A stretch of DNA of 7,522 bases. It comes from Paracoccaceae bacterium. GTDB lineage: Bacteria; Pseudomonadota; Alphaproteobacteria; Rhodobacterales; Rhodobacteraceae. The notes beneath the pieces are model-generated. The model saw nothing but the letters and a program-made list of their open reading frames with translations. It was not told where the DNA came from and made no database searches. This document shows positions 1-6,742 of the stretch, piece after piece; within the stretch, counting starts at the first letter, position 1; every line of letters begins with the position of its first letter. A program made the position numbers and the translations under genes. The stretch is taken from the NCBI GenBank assembly GCA_007128995.1, contig SKWJ01000476.1:1-7522 (forward strand). Reading direction: 5' to 3'.

Positions 1-603
1 ACCGAAAAGGTCTATGAACTGCTATCGCAAACAAGCCATATGGATGACGGGGCATTCCTGTCTGCGCTTCACCATTACCGGGACAGGCTGCATGTACTGA
101 CGGCACCGGCTGAAATGCTGCCGCTGGACCTGCTGACCCCCGAAGAGATCGAACGGGTCGTCGCGATGGCGCGCCAACAGTTCGATATCGTCATCATCGA
201 CATGCCGCGCACGATTGTCCACTGGACCGAAGCAGTCCTCGATATGTCAGAGCTATATTTCACCCTGCTCGAAGCGGACTTGCGCTCTGCCTACAATACC
301 CTGCGCATGATCCGCGCCATGAAGGCGGACGGCATCGGCCTTGAGAAATTTCGCTTCATTCTGAACCGTGGGCCGCGGATCACGGACCTTGCTGCGCGCA
401 CATATACAAAGCGGATGGCAGAGAGCCTCGGGATTGAATTCTATCTCACCCTTCCAGATGGCGGCACACCGGTCCGCGCCGCCAACGACAACGGTCTGCC
501 ACTGGCCGAATATGCCCCCAGAAACCCGCTCTGCAAGGAAATACGAAGATTTGCCAGAGGACTGTTCGACCATACAGAACACACAATCGTCGCCGCTGAA
601 TAA
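1..603 (+). CDS. cpaE: CpaE/TadZ-type pilus assembly localisation ATPase (3' part)
   Basis: This is the C-terminal 200 residues of a MinD/ParA-like P-loop protein; the reading frame is open from base 1, so the N-terminal receiver-like domain and Walker A motif lie upstream. What shows the family is the block FDIVIIDMPRT around fragment residues 62-71, with the switch II/Walker B-like IIDMP, followed by the conserved strand FILNR near 119-123 and the LPD strand end near 151-153, as in the CpaE branch. In this family the protein marks the site of Tad pilus assembly at the cytoplasmic face of the inner membrane. An in-frame ATG at base 40 exists but lies inside the domain, so it is not the true start. 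It ends in TAA 10 nt before cpaF, consistent with an operon. The CpaE assignment is firm from the motifs and the cpaF-tadB-tadC context; length and ATP-binding competence cannot be judged here. Confidence 0.9.
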   Translation, partial: TEKVYELLSQTSHMDDGAFLSALHHYRDRLHVLTAPAEMLPLDLLTPEEIERVVAMARQQFDIVIIDMPRTIVHWTEAVLDMSELYFTLLEADLRSAYNTLRMIRAMKADGIGLEKFRFILNRGPRITDLAARTYTKRMAESLGIEFYLTLPDGGTPVRAANDNGLPLAEYAPRNPLCKEIRRFARGLFDHTEHTIVAAE

Positions 604-613
604 GGGAAGCGTG

Positions 614-2041
614 ATGTTTTCAAGATATCGACACACGCCTGCATCGACCCCGGCAAAGCCGCAGCTAAGCCCGCCACCTGCAGCAGTCAGTGAACCCGTC
701 GTACCGCCAGCGCGCTCACGTCGCTTGGCCACGCGGCCCCCGGCCACGGACCGCTCGGAGCATCGCAAACAGCGGTTGGATGCGCTCAAGTCGGATATTC
801 ACAAACGCCTGCTCGAGACCCTGAACCTCGGCGCACTTGAACATGCCAGCGAGGCCGAGTTGCGTCTGGAAATCGGCAATCTGATTTCCGAAATGATTGT
901 AGAAATGGACATCGTCCTGAACAGTGAGGACCGCCAGACCCTGACGCAGGAGCTGTATTTCGAAGTCATGGGACTTGGGCCGCTGGAAACCCTGCTGCAG
1001 GATACAAGTGTTGATGATATCTTGGTAAATGGTCCCAAACAAATTTTCGTAGAGCGCAAGGGCCGGCTTGCGCTGACCGATATCAGTTTTCGAGATGATC
1101 GCCATCTTCTGCGGATCATCGACAAGATCGTCTCTGCTGTCGGACGCCGCGTCGACGAATCCAACCCCTATGTCGATGCACGGCTTGCGGACGGGTCGCG
1201 GTTCAACGCGATGATCCCCCCTGTTGCGGTGGATGGTGCCCTCGTCTCGATTCGCAAATTCAAGAAGGAAAAGCTGGGAATAGATGACCTGGTGCGTTTC
1301 GGCGCCCTGTCCGAGGATATGGCGCGCTACCTAGAGGCAGCTGTCGCCACCCGCCTCAATATTGTCGTTTCAGGTGGAACCGGATCTGGCAAGACCACAA
1401 CTCTGAACGCACTCTCAAGCTTCATAGGCGACAGTGAACGTATTCTCACGATCGAAGATACCGCAGAATTGCAGCTCCAACAAATTCATGTCGGGCGCAT
1501 GGAAAGCCGGCCTGCGAATATGGAGGGCAAGGGCGCGATCACGCAGCGCGATTGCCTGCGCAATGCCCTGCGCATGCGCCCCGACCGCATAATTGTCGGG
1601 GAAACCCGCGGTGAAGAGGTGATCGACATGCTTCAGGCTATGAATACCGGCCATGACGGATCGATGACGACAATTCATGCAAACAGCGCGCGCGACGGCA
1701 TCAGCCGGCTTGAAAACATGATTGCGATGGCCGGACTGGAAATGCCGCTTCGCGCCATGCGCAGTCAGGTTGCCTCGGCGGTCAATCTGATCGTTCAAGC
1801 GTCGCGATTGCAGGACGGGTCCCGCCGAATGACATCAATCACCGAGATTTCAGGCATGGAGGGCGACATCATTTCCATGCAGGAAATCTTTCGGTTCGAG
1901 CGCACCGGACTGGAACCGGATGGCAAGATCCTCGGCCATTTCACTGCGACCGGCTTGCGCTCGGTCTATTCTGACCGGTTTCAGCGCTGGGGGTTCAATC
2001 TGCCTGCAACCCTTTACGACGCGGCCCCATCGCAGGAGTAG
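614..2041 (+). CDS. cpaF: CpaF/TadA-type secretion ATPase, Tad pilus motor
   Basis: A 475-residue hexameric PilT/VirB11-type ATPase that would power Flp pilus extension (and, in studied systems, retraction) from the cytoplasmic side of the inner membrane. Visible motifs are Walker [10 protein letters not shown] at 254-262 (lysine 260), the Asp box [10 protein letters not shown] at 279-288, the Walker B region [14 protein letters not shown] at 322-335, and the His box from [12 protein letters not shown] at 346-357. Ahead of these is the N-terminal domain with the LGPLETLL...DDILVNG segment. The first roughly 50 residues are proline- and arginine-rich and probably disordered. The start is placed at ATG 614 because AAGGGAAG (602-609) lies just upstream and it begins 10 nt after cpaE; the frame stays open back to 368, but that part overlaps cpaE. 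A GTG at 611 is an in-frame alternative. The stop TAG directly abuts the tadB ATG. Confidence 0.96.
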   Translation: MFSRYRHTPASTPAKPQLSPPPAAVSEPVVPPARSRRLATRPPATDRSEHRKQRLDALKSDIHKRLLETLNLGALEHASEAELRLEIGNLISEMIVEMDIVLNSEDRQTLTQELYFEVMGLGPLETLLQDTSVDDILVNGPKQIFVERKGRLALTDISFRDDRHLLRIIDKIVSAVGRRVDESNPYVDARLADGSRFNAMIPPVAVDGALVSIRKFKKEKLGIDDLVRFGALSEDMARYLEAAVATRLNIVVSGGTGSGKTTTLNALSSFIGDSERILTIEDTAELQLQQIHVGRMESRPANMEGKGAITQRDCLRNALRMRPDRIIVGETRGEEVIDMLQAMNTGHDGSMTTIHANSARDGISRLENMIAMAGLEMPLRAMRSQVASAVNLIVQASRLQDGSRRMTSITEISGMEGDIISMQEIFRFERTGLEPDGKILGHFTATGLRSVYSDRFQRWGFNLPATLYDAAPSQE

Positions 2042-3013
2042 ATGATGACGTCATCCTTCAGCACTTTTTTGCCCCTGATCGGTCTTGGTGCGGCGCTCGT
2101 TATTTTTCTTGGTCTGTTTGGGCTTCTGTTTGCCCGACAGATCCAAAATGGCGCGCGGCTCAACCGACGACTTGCAATGATAAGGACCGGGCGTGGGCAG
2201 GGCGACACACCGGAACATTTGCGCAAAGAGCAACGCTTCCAGCATGGACGCTTCCTCGCGCGGCTTTGCGAGCGGATTGAGGATCAAGCGCGCCGTGGCA
2301 ATGTTTTCATGCCCGCCCGACAACTGCTCCGGGTCATGCTTGGGTTGAGCGTGGTCGGCTTCGTTTTGCTGACGCTTGCAACCGACTTCCCCCTGCTGAC
2401 GCGCCTTGTTCTGACTGCGGCAACCGGGCCATTCTGTGTCTTTCTGTGGTTGTCGAGAAAGGCACATAAGCGCATGCGCGCGATCGAAGAGCAGTTGGCA
2501 GACGCGATCGACCTTATGGTGCGCAGTCTGCGCGTTGGCCATCCTTTGGGGGCTGCAGTATCAGCAGCCGGCGAAGAGATCCCTGATCCGCTGGGCGCAG
2601 AACTCAGGTTGATCGCCGATGAGATCGCATATGGCCGCGACGCGGCGGATGCCATCAGCGAATTTGCCGAAAAGGTCAACCTGCAGGACCTGCGGTTTTT
2701 ATCCGTGGCCGTTGCGATCCAGCAAAAATCCGGAGGAAATCTCGCAGAGATCCTAGATGGCCTGTCAAAGGTTGTGCGCGCCCGCTTCAAGCTCTTTCGG
2801 CGTGTGCGCGCAATCACGGCAGAGGCGAAATGGTCTGGAACATTCCTGTCCGGTTTCCCTGTCGCGGCCATGGTCATGATCCTGCTGATCAAGCCCGATT
2901 ACTACGACAATATACGCGAAACTCCGTTCTTTGTCCCTCTGGCCAGCGTCGTGTTCCTGCTGCTGATCTGCAATATCCTTTATATGCGCAGATTAACTGA
3001 TCTGAAAGTCTAG
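2042..3013 (+). CDS. tadB: TadB, inner-membrane platform protein (T2SSF domain)
   Basis: A 323-residue polytopic membrane protein, one of the two T2SSF-type platform proteins of the Tad machine that couple the CpaF motor to pilin insertion. Hydrophobic segments lie at about 9-30, two in 98-137 (the second interrupted by a short polar stretch), one near 266-283 and one near 296-314. The cytoplasmic T2SSF domain spans about 150-265, with the family signatures of a LxDAIDLMxRSLRxGHxL-like run (152-169) and QQKSGGNLAEIL (227-238). The ATG at 2042 immediately follows the cpaF stop codon; a second ATG at 2045 is better spaced (6 nt) from the GGAG at 2035-2038, so the protein may start one residue later. 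Zero-gap spacing implies translational coupling with cpaF. Length and motifs are normal for the family; nothing looks broken. Confidence 0.95.
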   Translation: MMTSSFSTFLPLIGLGAALVIFLGLFGLLFARQIQNGARLNRRLAMIRTGRGQGDTPEHLRKEQRFQHGRFLARLCERIEDQARRGNVFMPARQLLRVMLGLSVVGFVLLTLATDFPLLTRLVLTAATGPFCVFLWLSRKAHKRMRAIEEQLADAIDLMVRSLRVGHPLGAAVSAAGEEIPDPLGAELRLIADEIAYGRDAADAISEFAEKVNLQDLRFLSVAVAIQQKSGGNLAEILDGLSKVVRARFKLFRRVRAITAEAKWSGTFLSGFPVAAMVMILLIKPDYYDNIRETPFFVPLASVVFLLLICNILYMRRLTDLKV

Positions 3014-3032
3014 CCCCCGGTCGCCAGAGCCC

Positions 3033-3051
3033 GTACCTGCAAGCAGAGTAC
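3033..3051 (+). promoter_or_regulatory. Possible small hairpin in the tadB-tadC gap
   Basis: GTACCTGC (3033-3040) and GCAG-A-GTAC (3043-3051) can pair as an eight-pair stem with one bulged A and a very small loop, or seven pairs around a CAAG loop. It sits in the 44-nt gap between tadB and tadC, ends six bases before the first tadC ATG, and includes the only purine-rich stretch (GCAGAG) that could serve as the tadC ribosome binding site. The pairing is seen in the sequence; any effect on translation is inference. Confidence 0.3.
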
Positions 3052-3057
3052 CTCACC

Positions 3058-4035
3058 ATGATGCACGATCCATTCGTACCTTCAAACCTGATCCTGCTGT
3101 CAGCCGGCAGCGCGATCGTGCTCGCAATCTGCGCGGCGGCGCTGGTTTTCCGGGCCGGGCGCGGGGAATTTTCGCGCAGACTCTCCAAGCTTGCGCTTGA
3201 AGCCTCTTTCCGAGAGCCGACCGGTGCTGTCGCCTTGCGAAGCCGGGTCGCGGGGAAGTCCCCCTTGCTTGCGCCGCTTGCCCGTTTTCTATTGCCACAG
3301 GATTCTGCTTCGATTGAGGCGCTGCGTCAAAAAATGGAGCGGGCCGGGTTTTCGGGGACGGACGCGGCACGCGACTTCGCGGCCCTCAGGGCCTTGTTCG
3401 CTCTCCTTGGCAGCGGCCTTTCCTGCGCTGTTTTTGTCATTTGGTCACATCAACTGGATCATCCCCTGATCTTGACCCTTGTCTTGGTCGGGCCACTTCT
3501 GGTCGGATATTTTGCGCCGTTATCGTGGCTGGATGGTCGCATCACTGCGCGCAAGGAAGAGATCCTTGCAGGGTTTCCAGACGCGCTCGACATGATGTTG
3601 ATCTGCCTCGAGGCGGGGCAGACGCTTGATCAGGCGGTGCGCAGGGTGGCTCAGGAAAGCCGGACGGCCTATCCCGCACTGGCTTCTGAGCTTGCCAATC
3701 TTTCCGAGCAGGTCAAGGCCGGGCGGGAACGCAACGATGTCATGCGCGAGATGGCGCGGCGCTGTGATCTGAGCGAGATCACTTCATTTGTTACAGTTCT
3801 TGTCCAGGCGTCCCGCTACGGGACCTCGATCACAGATGCCTTGCGTGTCTTTGCGCTTGAAATGCGGGACAAACGCATCATGCGCGCCGAAGAGAAGGCC
3901 AATCTGCTGCCCACAAAGATGACTCTTGGAACAATGCTGTTCACGGTACCGCCTCTGATGATTATCCTGATTGGCCCCTCGGTCGTCGCTGTGATATCTG
4001 ATCTGAGCGATGGAAACAGTTTGATCGGAATGTAG
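3058..4035 (+). CDS. tadC: TadC, inner-membrane platform protein (T2SSF domain)
   Basis: A 325-residue paralogue-like partner of TadB, expected to form the heteromeric inner-membrane platform of the Flp pilus assembly complex. Hydrophobic segments are at about 10-31, 112-129, 136-156 and 287-314. The T2SSF domain covers about 170-290, with FPDALDMMLICLEAGQTL (173-190) at its start, QASRYGTSITDALRVFA (250-266) in the second half, and the typical TadC tail RAEEKANLLPTKM (276-288) before the last membrane segment. The start has two adjacent ATG codons (3058 and 3061) and only a weak purine-rich stretch upstream. It is separated from tadB by 44 nt, the widest gap in the pilus gene run, and ends 2 nt before tadD. 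Length is normal for the family. Confidence 0.94.
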   Translation: MMHDPFVPSNLILLSAGSAIVLAICAAALVFRAGRGEFSRRLSKLALEASFREPTGAVALRSRVAGKSPLLAPLARFLLPQDSASIEALRQKMERAGFSGTDAARDFAALRALFALLGSGLSCAVFVIWSHQLDHPLILTLVLVGPLLVGYFAPLSWLDGRITARKEEILAGFPDALDMMLICLEAGQTLDQAVRRVAQESRTAYPALASELANLSEQVKAGRERNDVMREMARRCDLSEITSFVTVLVQASRYGTSITDALRVFALEMRDKRIMRAEEKANLLPTKMTLGTMLFTVPPLMIILIGPSVVAVISDLSDGNSLIGM

Positions 4036-4037
4036 GG

Positions 4038-4622
4038 ATGCGGTGGTATCTGCTGGTTCTTGCTGCAGGGCTGGGAGCAGGCTGTTCTCCCCGGTCTGAT
4101 AGCCCGTTTGACCGGCGCACCCTGGGGTCTGGACCCGATCAGATCAGCACTCTCCGGCATGCGCCCCCGATGACCGATGCTGTCGATGGTCTGAGCGTGG
4201 GCCATCGGGCCATGGCAGCCGGAGAATATGAGATCGCCTTGAGCGCCTATCACCGCGCCGCGGGTACTCAGGGCCCGACGGTTGATGTTCTGACGGCCAT
4301 TGGCTCAGCCAATCTGCGGCTTGGCAGGTTGCAACAAGCCGAAGCAGATCTGCGCCGAGCGCTGGAAAAGGACGCGGCTTTTGTCCCCGCTCATAACAAT
4401 CTTGGTGTGGTGCTGGCCGAACAAGGGCGTTGGGGGGAAGCCTCTCTGCACTTCCGAAACGCCTTCGCACTTGATGCAGGGCGCTCATCCGAGATTCGGC
4501 AGAACTTGCGTTTAGCCATCGAAAAGCGTGGAGAAACCGTCTATGATGAGGTCGAGGATCATCAGCTTGTGCTGATGCGGCGGGGGCGCGGCAGTTATCT
4601 GCTTCTATCGACCCCGCTCTGA
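4038..4622 (+). CDS. tadD: TadD, TPR lipoprotein of the Tad pilus system
   Basis: A 194-residue protein with an N-terminal hydrophobic stretch (residues 4-14) ending at Cys16, then a spacer and three tetratricopeptide repeats at roughly 51-80, 83-116 and 117-150, the last with AHNNLGVVLAEQGRWGEA (118-135). TadD proteins are outer-membrane-associated lipoproteins thought to help assembly or localisation of the secretin, acting in the periplasm. The lipobox is atypical: the residues before Cys16 are LGAG, so Leu is at -4 and Gly at -3 where Leu is usual. Lipidation is therefore likely but not certain. The gene starts 2 nt after tadC with no clear Shine-Dalgarno beyond GGG, which suggests translational coupling. 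The TadD label rests on position after tadC plus the signal peptide and TPR architecture; TPR proteins diverge quickly, so identity by repeat alone is weak. Confidence 0.85.
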   Translation: MRWYLLVLAAGLGAGCSPRSDSPFDRRTLGSGPDQISTLRHAPPMTDAVDGLSVGHRAMAAGEYEIALSAYHRAAGTQGPTVDVLTAIGSANLRLGRLQQAEADLRRALEKDAAFVPAHNNLGVVLAEQGRWGEASLHFRNAFALDAGRSSEIRQNLRLAIEKRGETVYDEVEDHQLVLMRRGRGSYLLLSTPL

Positions 4623-4642
4623 CGAGCAGCGAGGACGCGAAA

Positions 4643-5500
4643 ATGCGCCATCCAGTTCCATGTGTCCTGTTTGCAGGCAGTGTGCTGCTGTTGGCAGCCT
4701 GCAACAGCAGCCGCGAAACTTCGGTTGCCCGTGCGATTGAGAGTGTCAACGCCATAGACCAGCAGAATATGGCCGAATTGATGCTGACCGCTGCGGACCC
4801 AGAAGAAGCGGTCGCCTATTTCAGCACCCGTGCGGAGCGCGACGCGCCTGAATTGCAGGACATGCGCGGATTGGCGCGCTCACTTGTGCGTGCAGGCCGC
4901 GTCACGGATGCCTTGCCGGTATGGCGCGCTGTCAGCACTCATCCAGAGGCAGAGCTCGATGATCGGGTGATGCTCGCTGATGCCTATATCCGGGCCAATG
5001 ACTGGGCAAGCGCTGGACGCACCCTCAACGCCATTCCCCCAACACATGAAACCTTTGACAGATACCGTCTGGAAGCGATGATCGCAGACAGCAAGGGGGA
5101 CTGGGCCCGGGCAGATCATTTCTACGAGACAGCGGCGGGCCTGACCACGCGCCCTTCAGGCGTCCTTAACAACTGGGGGTTTTCGAAACTGACGCGTGGC
5201 AATTTCCGAGAGGCGGAACGGCTGTTCATGCAGGCATTGCAACATGACCCCACGTTGTTCACGGCCAAGAACAATCTCGCGCTCGCCCGCGCCGGGCAGG
5301 GCAATTACAGCTTGCCGATGGTGCGCATGACCCAGCAGGAGCGCGCCTTGATGCTTTACACAATGGCAATTGCCGCGATCCGGAAGGGGGATGTCACGAT
5401 CGGTCGTACCCTTCTAGAAGAAGCCATCGACACCCATCCGCAGCACTACGATGAAGCCGTCCGCGCTTTGCGCGCGCTCGAGAGCGGTAACGCTGCGTGA
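4643..5500 (+). CDS. Second TPR lipoprotein of the tad cluster
   Basis: A 285-residue TPR protein with a good lipoprotein signal: the hydrophobic run at 8-19 ends in LLAAC, giving a canonical LAA-Cys20 lipobox. Helical repeat units with a TPR-like pattern fall near 72-103, 105-135, 138-170 and 172-205; the clearest is NNWGFSKLTRGNFREAERLF (176-195) followed by KNNLALARAGQGNY (209-222). A last partial helical pair occupies about 235-280. The start at ATG 4643 is supported by GAGGA (4631-4635) seven bases upstream. It lies 20 nt after tadD and overlaps the next gene by one base. By analogy with TadD it probably acts in the periplasm or at the outer membrane during pilus assembly, but no specific partner can be named from sequence. 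It is longer than tadD and has a different leader, so a simple recent duplication is not obvious. Confidence 0.85.
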   Translation: MRHPVPCVLFAGSVLLLAACNSSRETSVARAIESVNAIDQQNMAELMLTAADPEEAVAYFSTRAERDAPELQDMRGLARSLVRAGRVTDALPVWRAVSTHPEAELDDRVMLADAYIRANDWASAGRTLNAIPPTHETFDRYRLEAMIADSKGDWARADHFYETAAGLTTRPSGVLNNWGFSKLTRGNFREAERLFMQALQHDPTLFTAKNNLALARAGQGNYSLPMVRMTQQERALMLYTMAIAAIRKGDVTIGRTLLEEAIDTHPQHYDEAVRALRALESGNAA

Positions 5501-6000
5501 TGATGTTGCAGGCATCGGCCGCGCTTTGGATGCTGCCATTTGTAACACCCATCGGATTCTGGGTCGCATGGAGCGACATGAAATGGATGAAGATCCATAA
5601 TGTGGCGGTTCTGGCACTTCTGGCTGTCTATATCATCGTCGGTATTCTGGTGCTTCCATGGCAAATATGGGCATGGGGCTGGGTCAGTTTCGTCGTCGTG
5701 CTATTTGCGGGCTTCGTTCTGTCACTGGTTGGCCTTGTCGGCGCAGGCGATGCAAAGTTCGCTGCTGCGATGGCCCCCTTCATTGCGATAGGCGATCTGA
5801 GTCTGTTCATGGTGATGTTGGTCTCTGTCACTGTCTTCAGTGTGTTTTCGCACCGTATCGCCCGGCGCATGACTGTGATCCGGCAGCTGACACCGGATTG
5901 GGAAAGCTGGCACCGCCGCGATTTTCCGATGGGGTTGGCCCTTGGGCCTACCCTGCTGTTTTACCTGTGTCTTGCGACCATCTTTGGTAGCACGGCCTGA
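5500..6000 (+). CDS. Prepilin peptidase, small A24-family type (CpaA/TadV-like)
   Basis: A 166-residue very hydrophobic membrane protein with the two catalytic aspartates of A24A aspartic prepilin peptidases: Asp26 in AWSDMKWMKIHN (23-34) and Asp84 in VGAGDAKF (80-87), the GxGD motif. About four to five membrane segments are visible, and it lacks the N-terminal methyltransferase part of large PilD enzymes, as usual for CpaA/TadV. It would cleave Flp prepilin and pseudopilin leaders at the inner membrane. The usual I-P-N or I-S-N after the first Asp is I-H-N here. The chosen ATG at 5500 overlaps the preceding TGA as TGATG, giving translational coupling; GTG 5497 and ATG 5503 are alternatives. 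It closes the pilus gene run. Whether another prepilin peptidase gene lies upstream near flp cannot be seen. Confidence 0.88.
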   Translation: MMLQASAALWMLPFVTPIGFWVAWSDMKWMKIHNVAVLALLAVYIIVGILVLPWQIWAWGWVSFVVVLFAGFVLSLVGLVGAGDAKFAAAMAPFIAIGDLSLFMVMLVSVTVFSVFSHRIARRMTVIRQLTPDWESWHRRDFPMGLALGPTLLFYLCLATIFGSTA

Positions 6001-6074
6001 ATTGCCACACCCGGCGCTGCTTCGAAACCGTCGATCACATGGCCGGTCGGGTATAAGGCCTTCTGTCAGCCAGA

Positions 6075-6575
6075 TCACCCGATCTCGGCGGCACGTGCTT
6101 CCAGAATGTCGAATGGAACGCCCGGTTCAGCCTTGGCACAGCGTATGACCAGCGATGTCTTGACAGTGATCACATTGTCGGCTGCCAACAGTTCCTCGGT
6201 CAGGAAGCGCTGGAAGCTTGACAGATCTGGCGCGACGCATTTCAGGATGAAGTCAATTTCTCCATTCAGCATGTGGCATTCCCGCACAAGCGGCCAGTTG
6301 CGGCAACGGCTTTCAAACCGTGCCAGATCGCTTTCAGCCTGAGAGTTAAGCCCAACCATGGCAAAGACCTGCACCTCGAAACCCAGATCCCTTGCATTGA
6401 CCTGTGCGTGATATCCACGAATGAACCCGGAATCTTCAAGCGCGCGCACGCGCCGCAGGCAAGGCGGCGCAGAGATGCCGACACGTTTCGCCAACTCTAC
6501 ATTTGTCATCCGCCCATCGGCCTGCAACTCTGCCAAAATCTTCCGGTCGATCGGATCAAGCTTACCGCCCGACAT
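6075..6575 (-). CDS. Lrp/AsnC-family transcriptional regulator
   Basis: A 166-residue regulator with the two-part Lrp/AsnC layout. An N-terminal winged helix-turn-helix (about 6-55) includes LDPIDRKILAELQADGR (6-22), NVELAKRVGISAPPCLRRV (25-43) and LEDSGFIRGY (46-55). A C-terminal RAM/effector domain (about 66-145) carries LNGEIDFILK (103-112) in place of the common TGxxDxxL motif. Such proteins form dimers and larger oligomers that bind phased DNA sites and often sense an amino acid. The start at 6575 is supported by AGAGGAG (6583-6589 on the plus-strand numbering), seven bases upstream. It is divergent from trxB, with which it shares a 170-bp control region, and convergent with the prepilin peptidase gene. 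It contains five cysteines (39, 91, 100, 113, 146). Its ligand and target genes cannot be deduced; control of itself and trxB is the natural inference. Confidence 0.93.
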   Translation of the reverse strand: MSGGKLDPIDRKILAELQADGRMTNVELAKRVGISAPPCLRRVRALEDSGFIRGYHAQVNARDLGFEVQVFAMVGLNSQAESDLARFESRCRNWPLVRECHMLNGEIDFILKCVAPDLSSFQRFLTEELLAADNVITVKTSLVIRCAKAEPGVPFDILEARAAEIG

Positions 6576-6619
6576 GCACCCACTCCTCTATTTTGCACTT
6601 GTTTACGCATCAACCCGCT

Positions 6620-6652
6620 CTTGCGCAATAATGTTTCAAACTTGCGCAATAA
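6620..6652. repeat. Two 12-bp direct repeats with TTGCGCAA core, 21 bp apart
   Basis: CTTGCGCAATAA occurs at 6620-6631 and identically at 6641-6652. Each contains the 8-bp perfect palindrome TTGCGCAA, at 6621-6628 and 6642-6649. The start-to-start distance of 21 bp is two helical turns, placing both sites on the same face of the DNA, as is typical for binding by Lrp-family oligomers. They lie between the divergent regulator and trxB. The repeats are seen directly; their role as operators is inferred. Confidence 0.65.
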
Positions 6653-6707
6653 ATTTAGTTTGTCCGCCGCTGCGTTACTGCCCCCTTGTGCTGGCCAGAG
6701 CAAAGCT

Positions 6708-6728
6708 TAGATTGCGCAGCGCAGTCTA
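6708..6728. promoter_or_regulatory. Near-perfect dyad just upstream of the trxB ribosome binding site
   Basis: TAGATTGCGC (6708-6717), a central A (6718), and GCGCAGTCTA (6719-6728) form 10-bp inverted arms with only one T/G mismatch. The dyad ends four bases before the GGAGAG ribosome binding site of trxB. Its left arm contains TTGCGC and it includes TTGCGCAG (6712-6719), close to the TTGCGCAA core repeated upstream. It could be a dimer-binding operator, or a 5' leader hairpin if transcription begins upstream of it; there is no T-run, so it is not a terminator. Confidence 0.5.
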
Positions 6729-6732
6729 GTTT

Positions 6733-6738
6733 GGAGAG
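6733..6738 (+). promoter_or_regulatory. Ribosome binding site of trxB
   Basis: GGAGAG lies seven bases upstream of the ATG at 6746 and fixes this codon as the trxB start, which also matches the expected short N-terminus before the FAD-binding motif. Confidence 0.75.
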
Positions 6739-6742
6739 TTAA

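Noticed and set aside
368..613. An upstream extension of cpaF from ATG 368
   Set aside because: It overlaps cpaE in another frame, gives no domain-like sequence, and the ATG at 614 has a good ribosome binding site immediately upstream.
253..789. A 178-codon minus-strand open frame across the cpaE-cpaF junction
   Set aside because: It is opposite cpaE and the start of cpaF and shows no domain-like features.
4144..4755. A 203-codon minus-strand open frame across tadD and the next TPR gene
   Set aside because: It spans two well-supported plus-strand genes, has an arginine/alanine/proline-rich shadow composition and no recognisable motif.
6001..6074. Possible bidirectional terminator between the prepilin peptidase and the Lrp-type gene
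   Set aside because: Only short GGCC-based pairings such as AAGGCCTT (6056-6063) are present, with no strong stem and no T-run on either strand.
6686..6714. Sigma-70-like promoter for trxB with TTGTGC at 6686-6691
   Set aside because: At 17-bp spacing the -10 position reads AGATTG, a poor match, and no better pair is apparent, so no promoter was placed.
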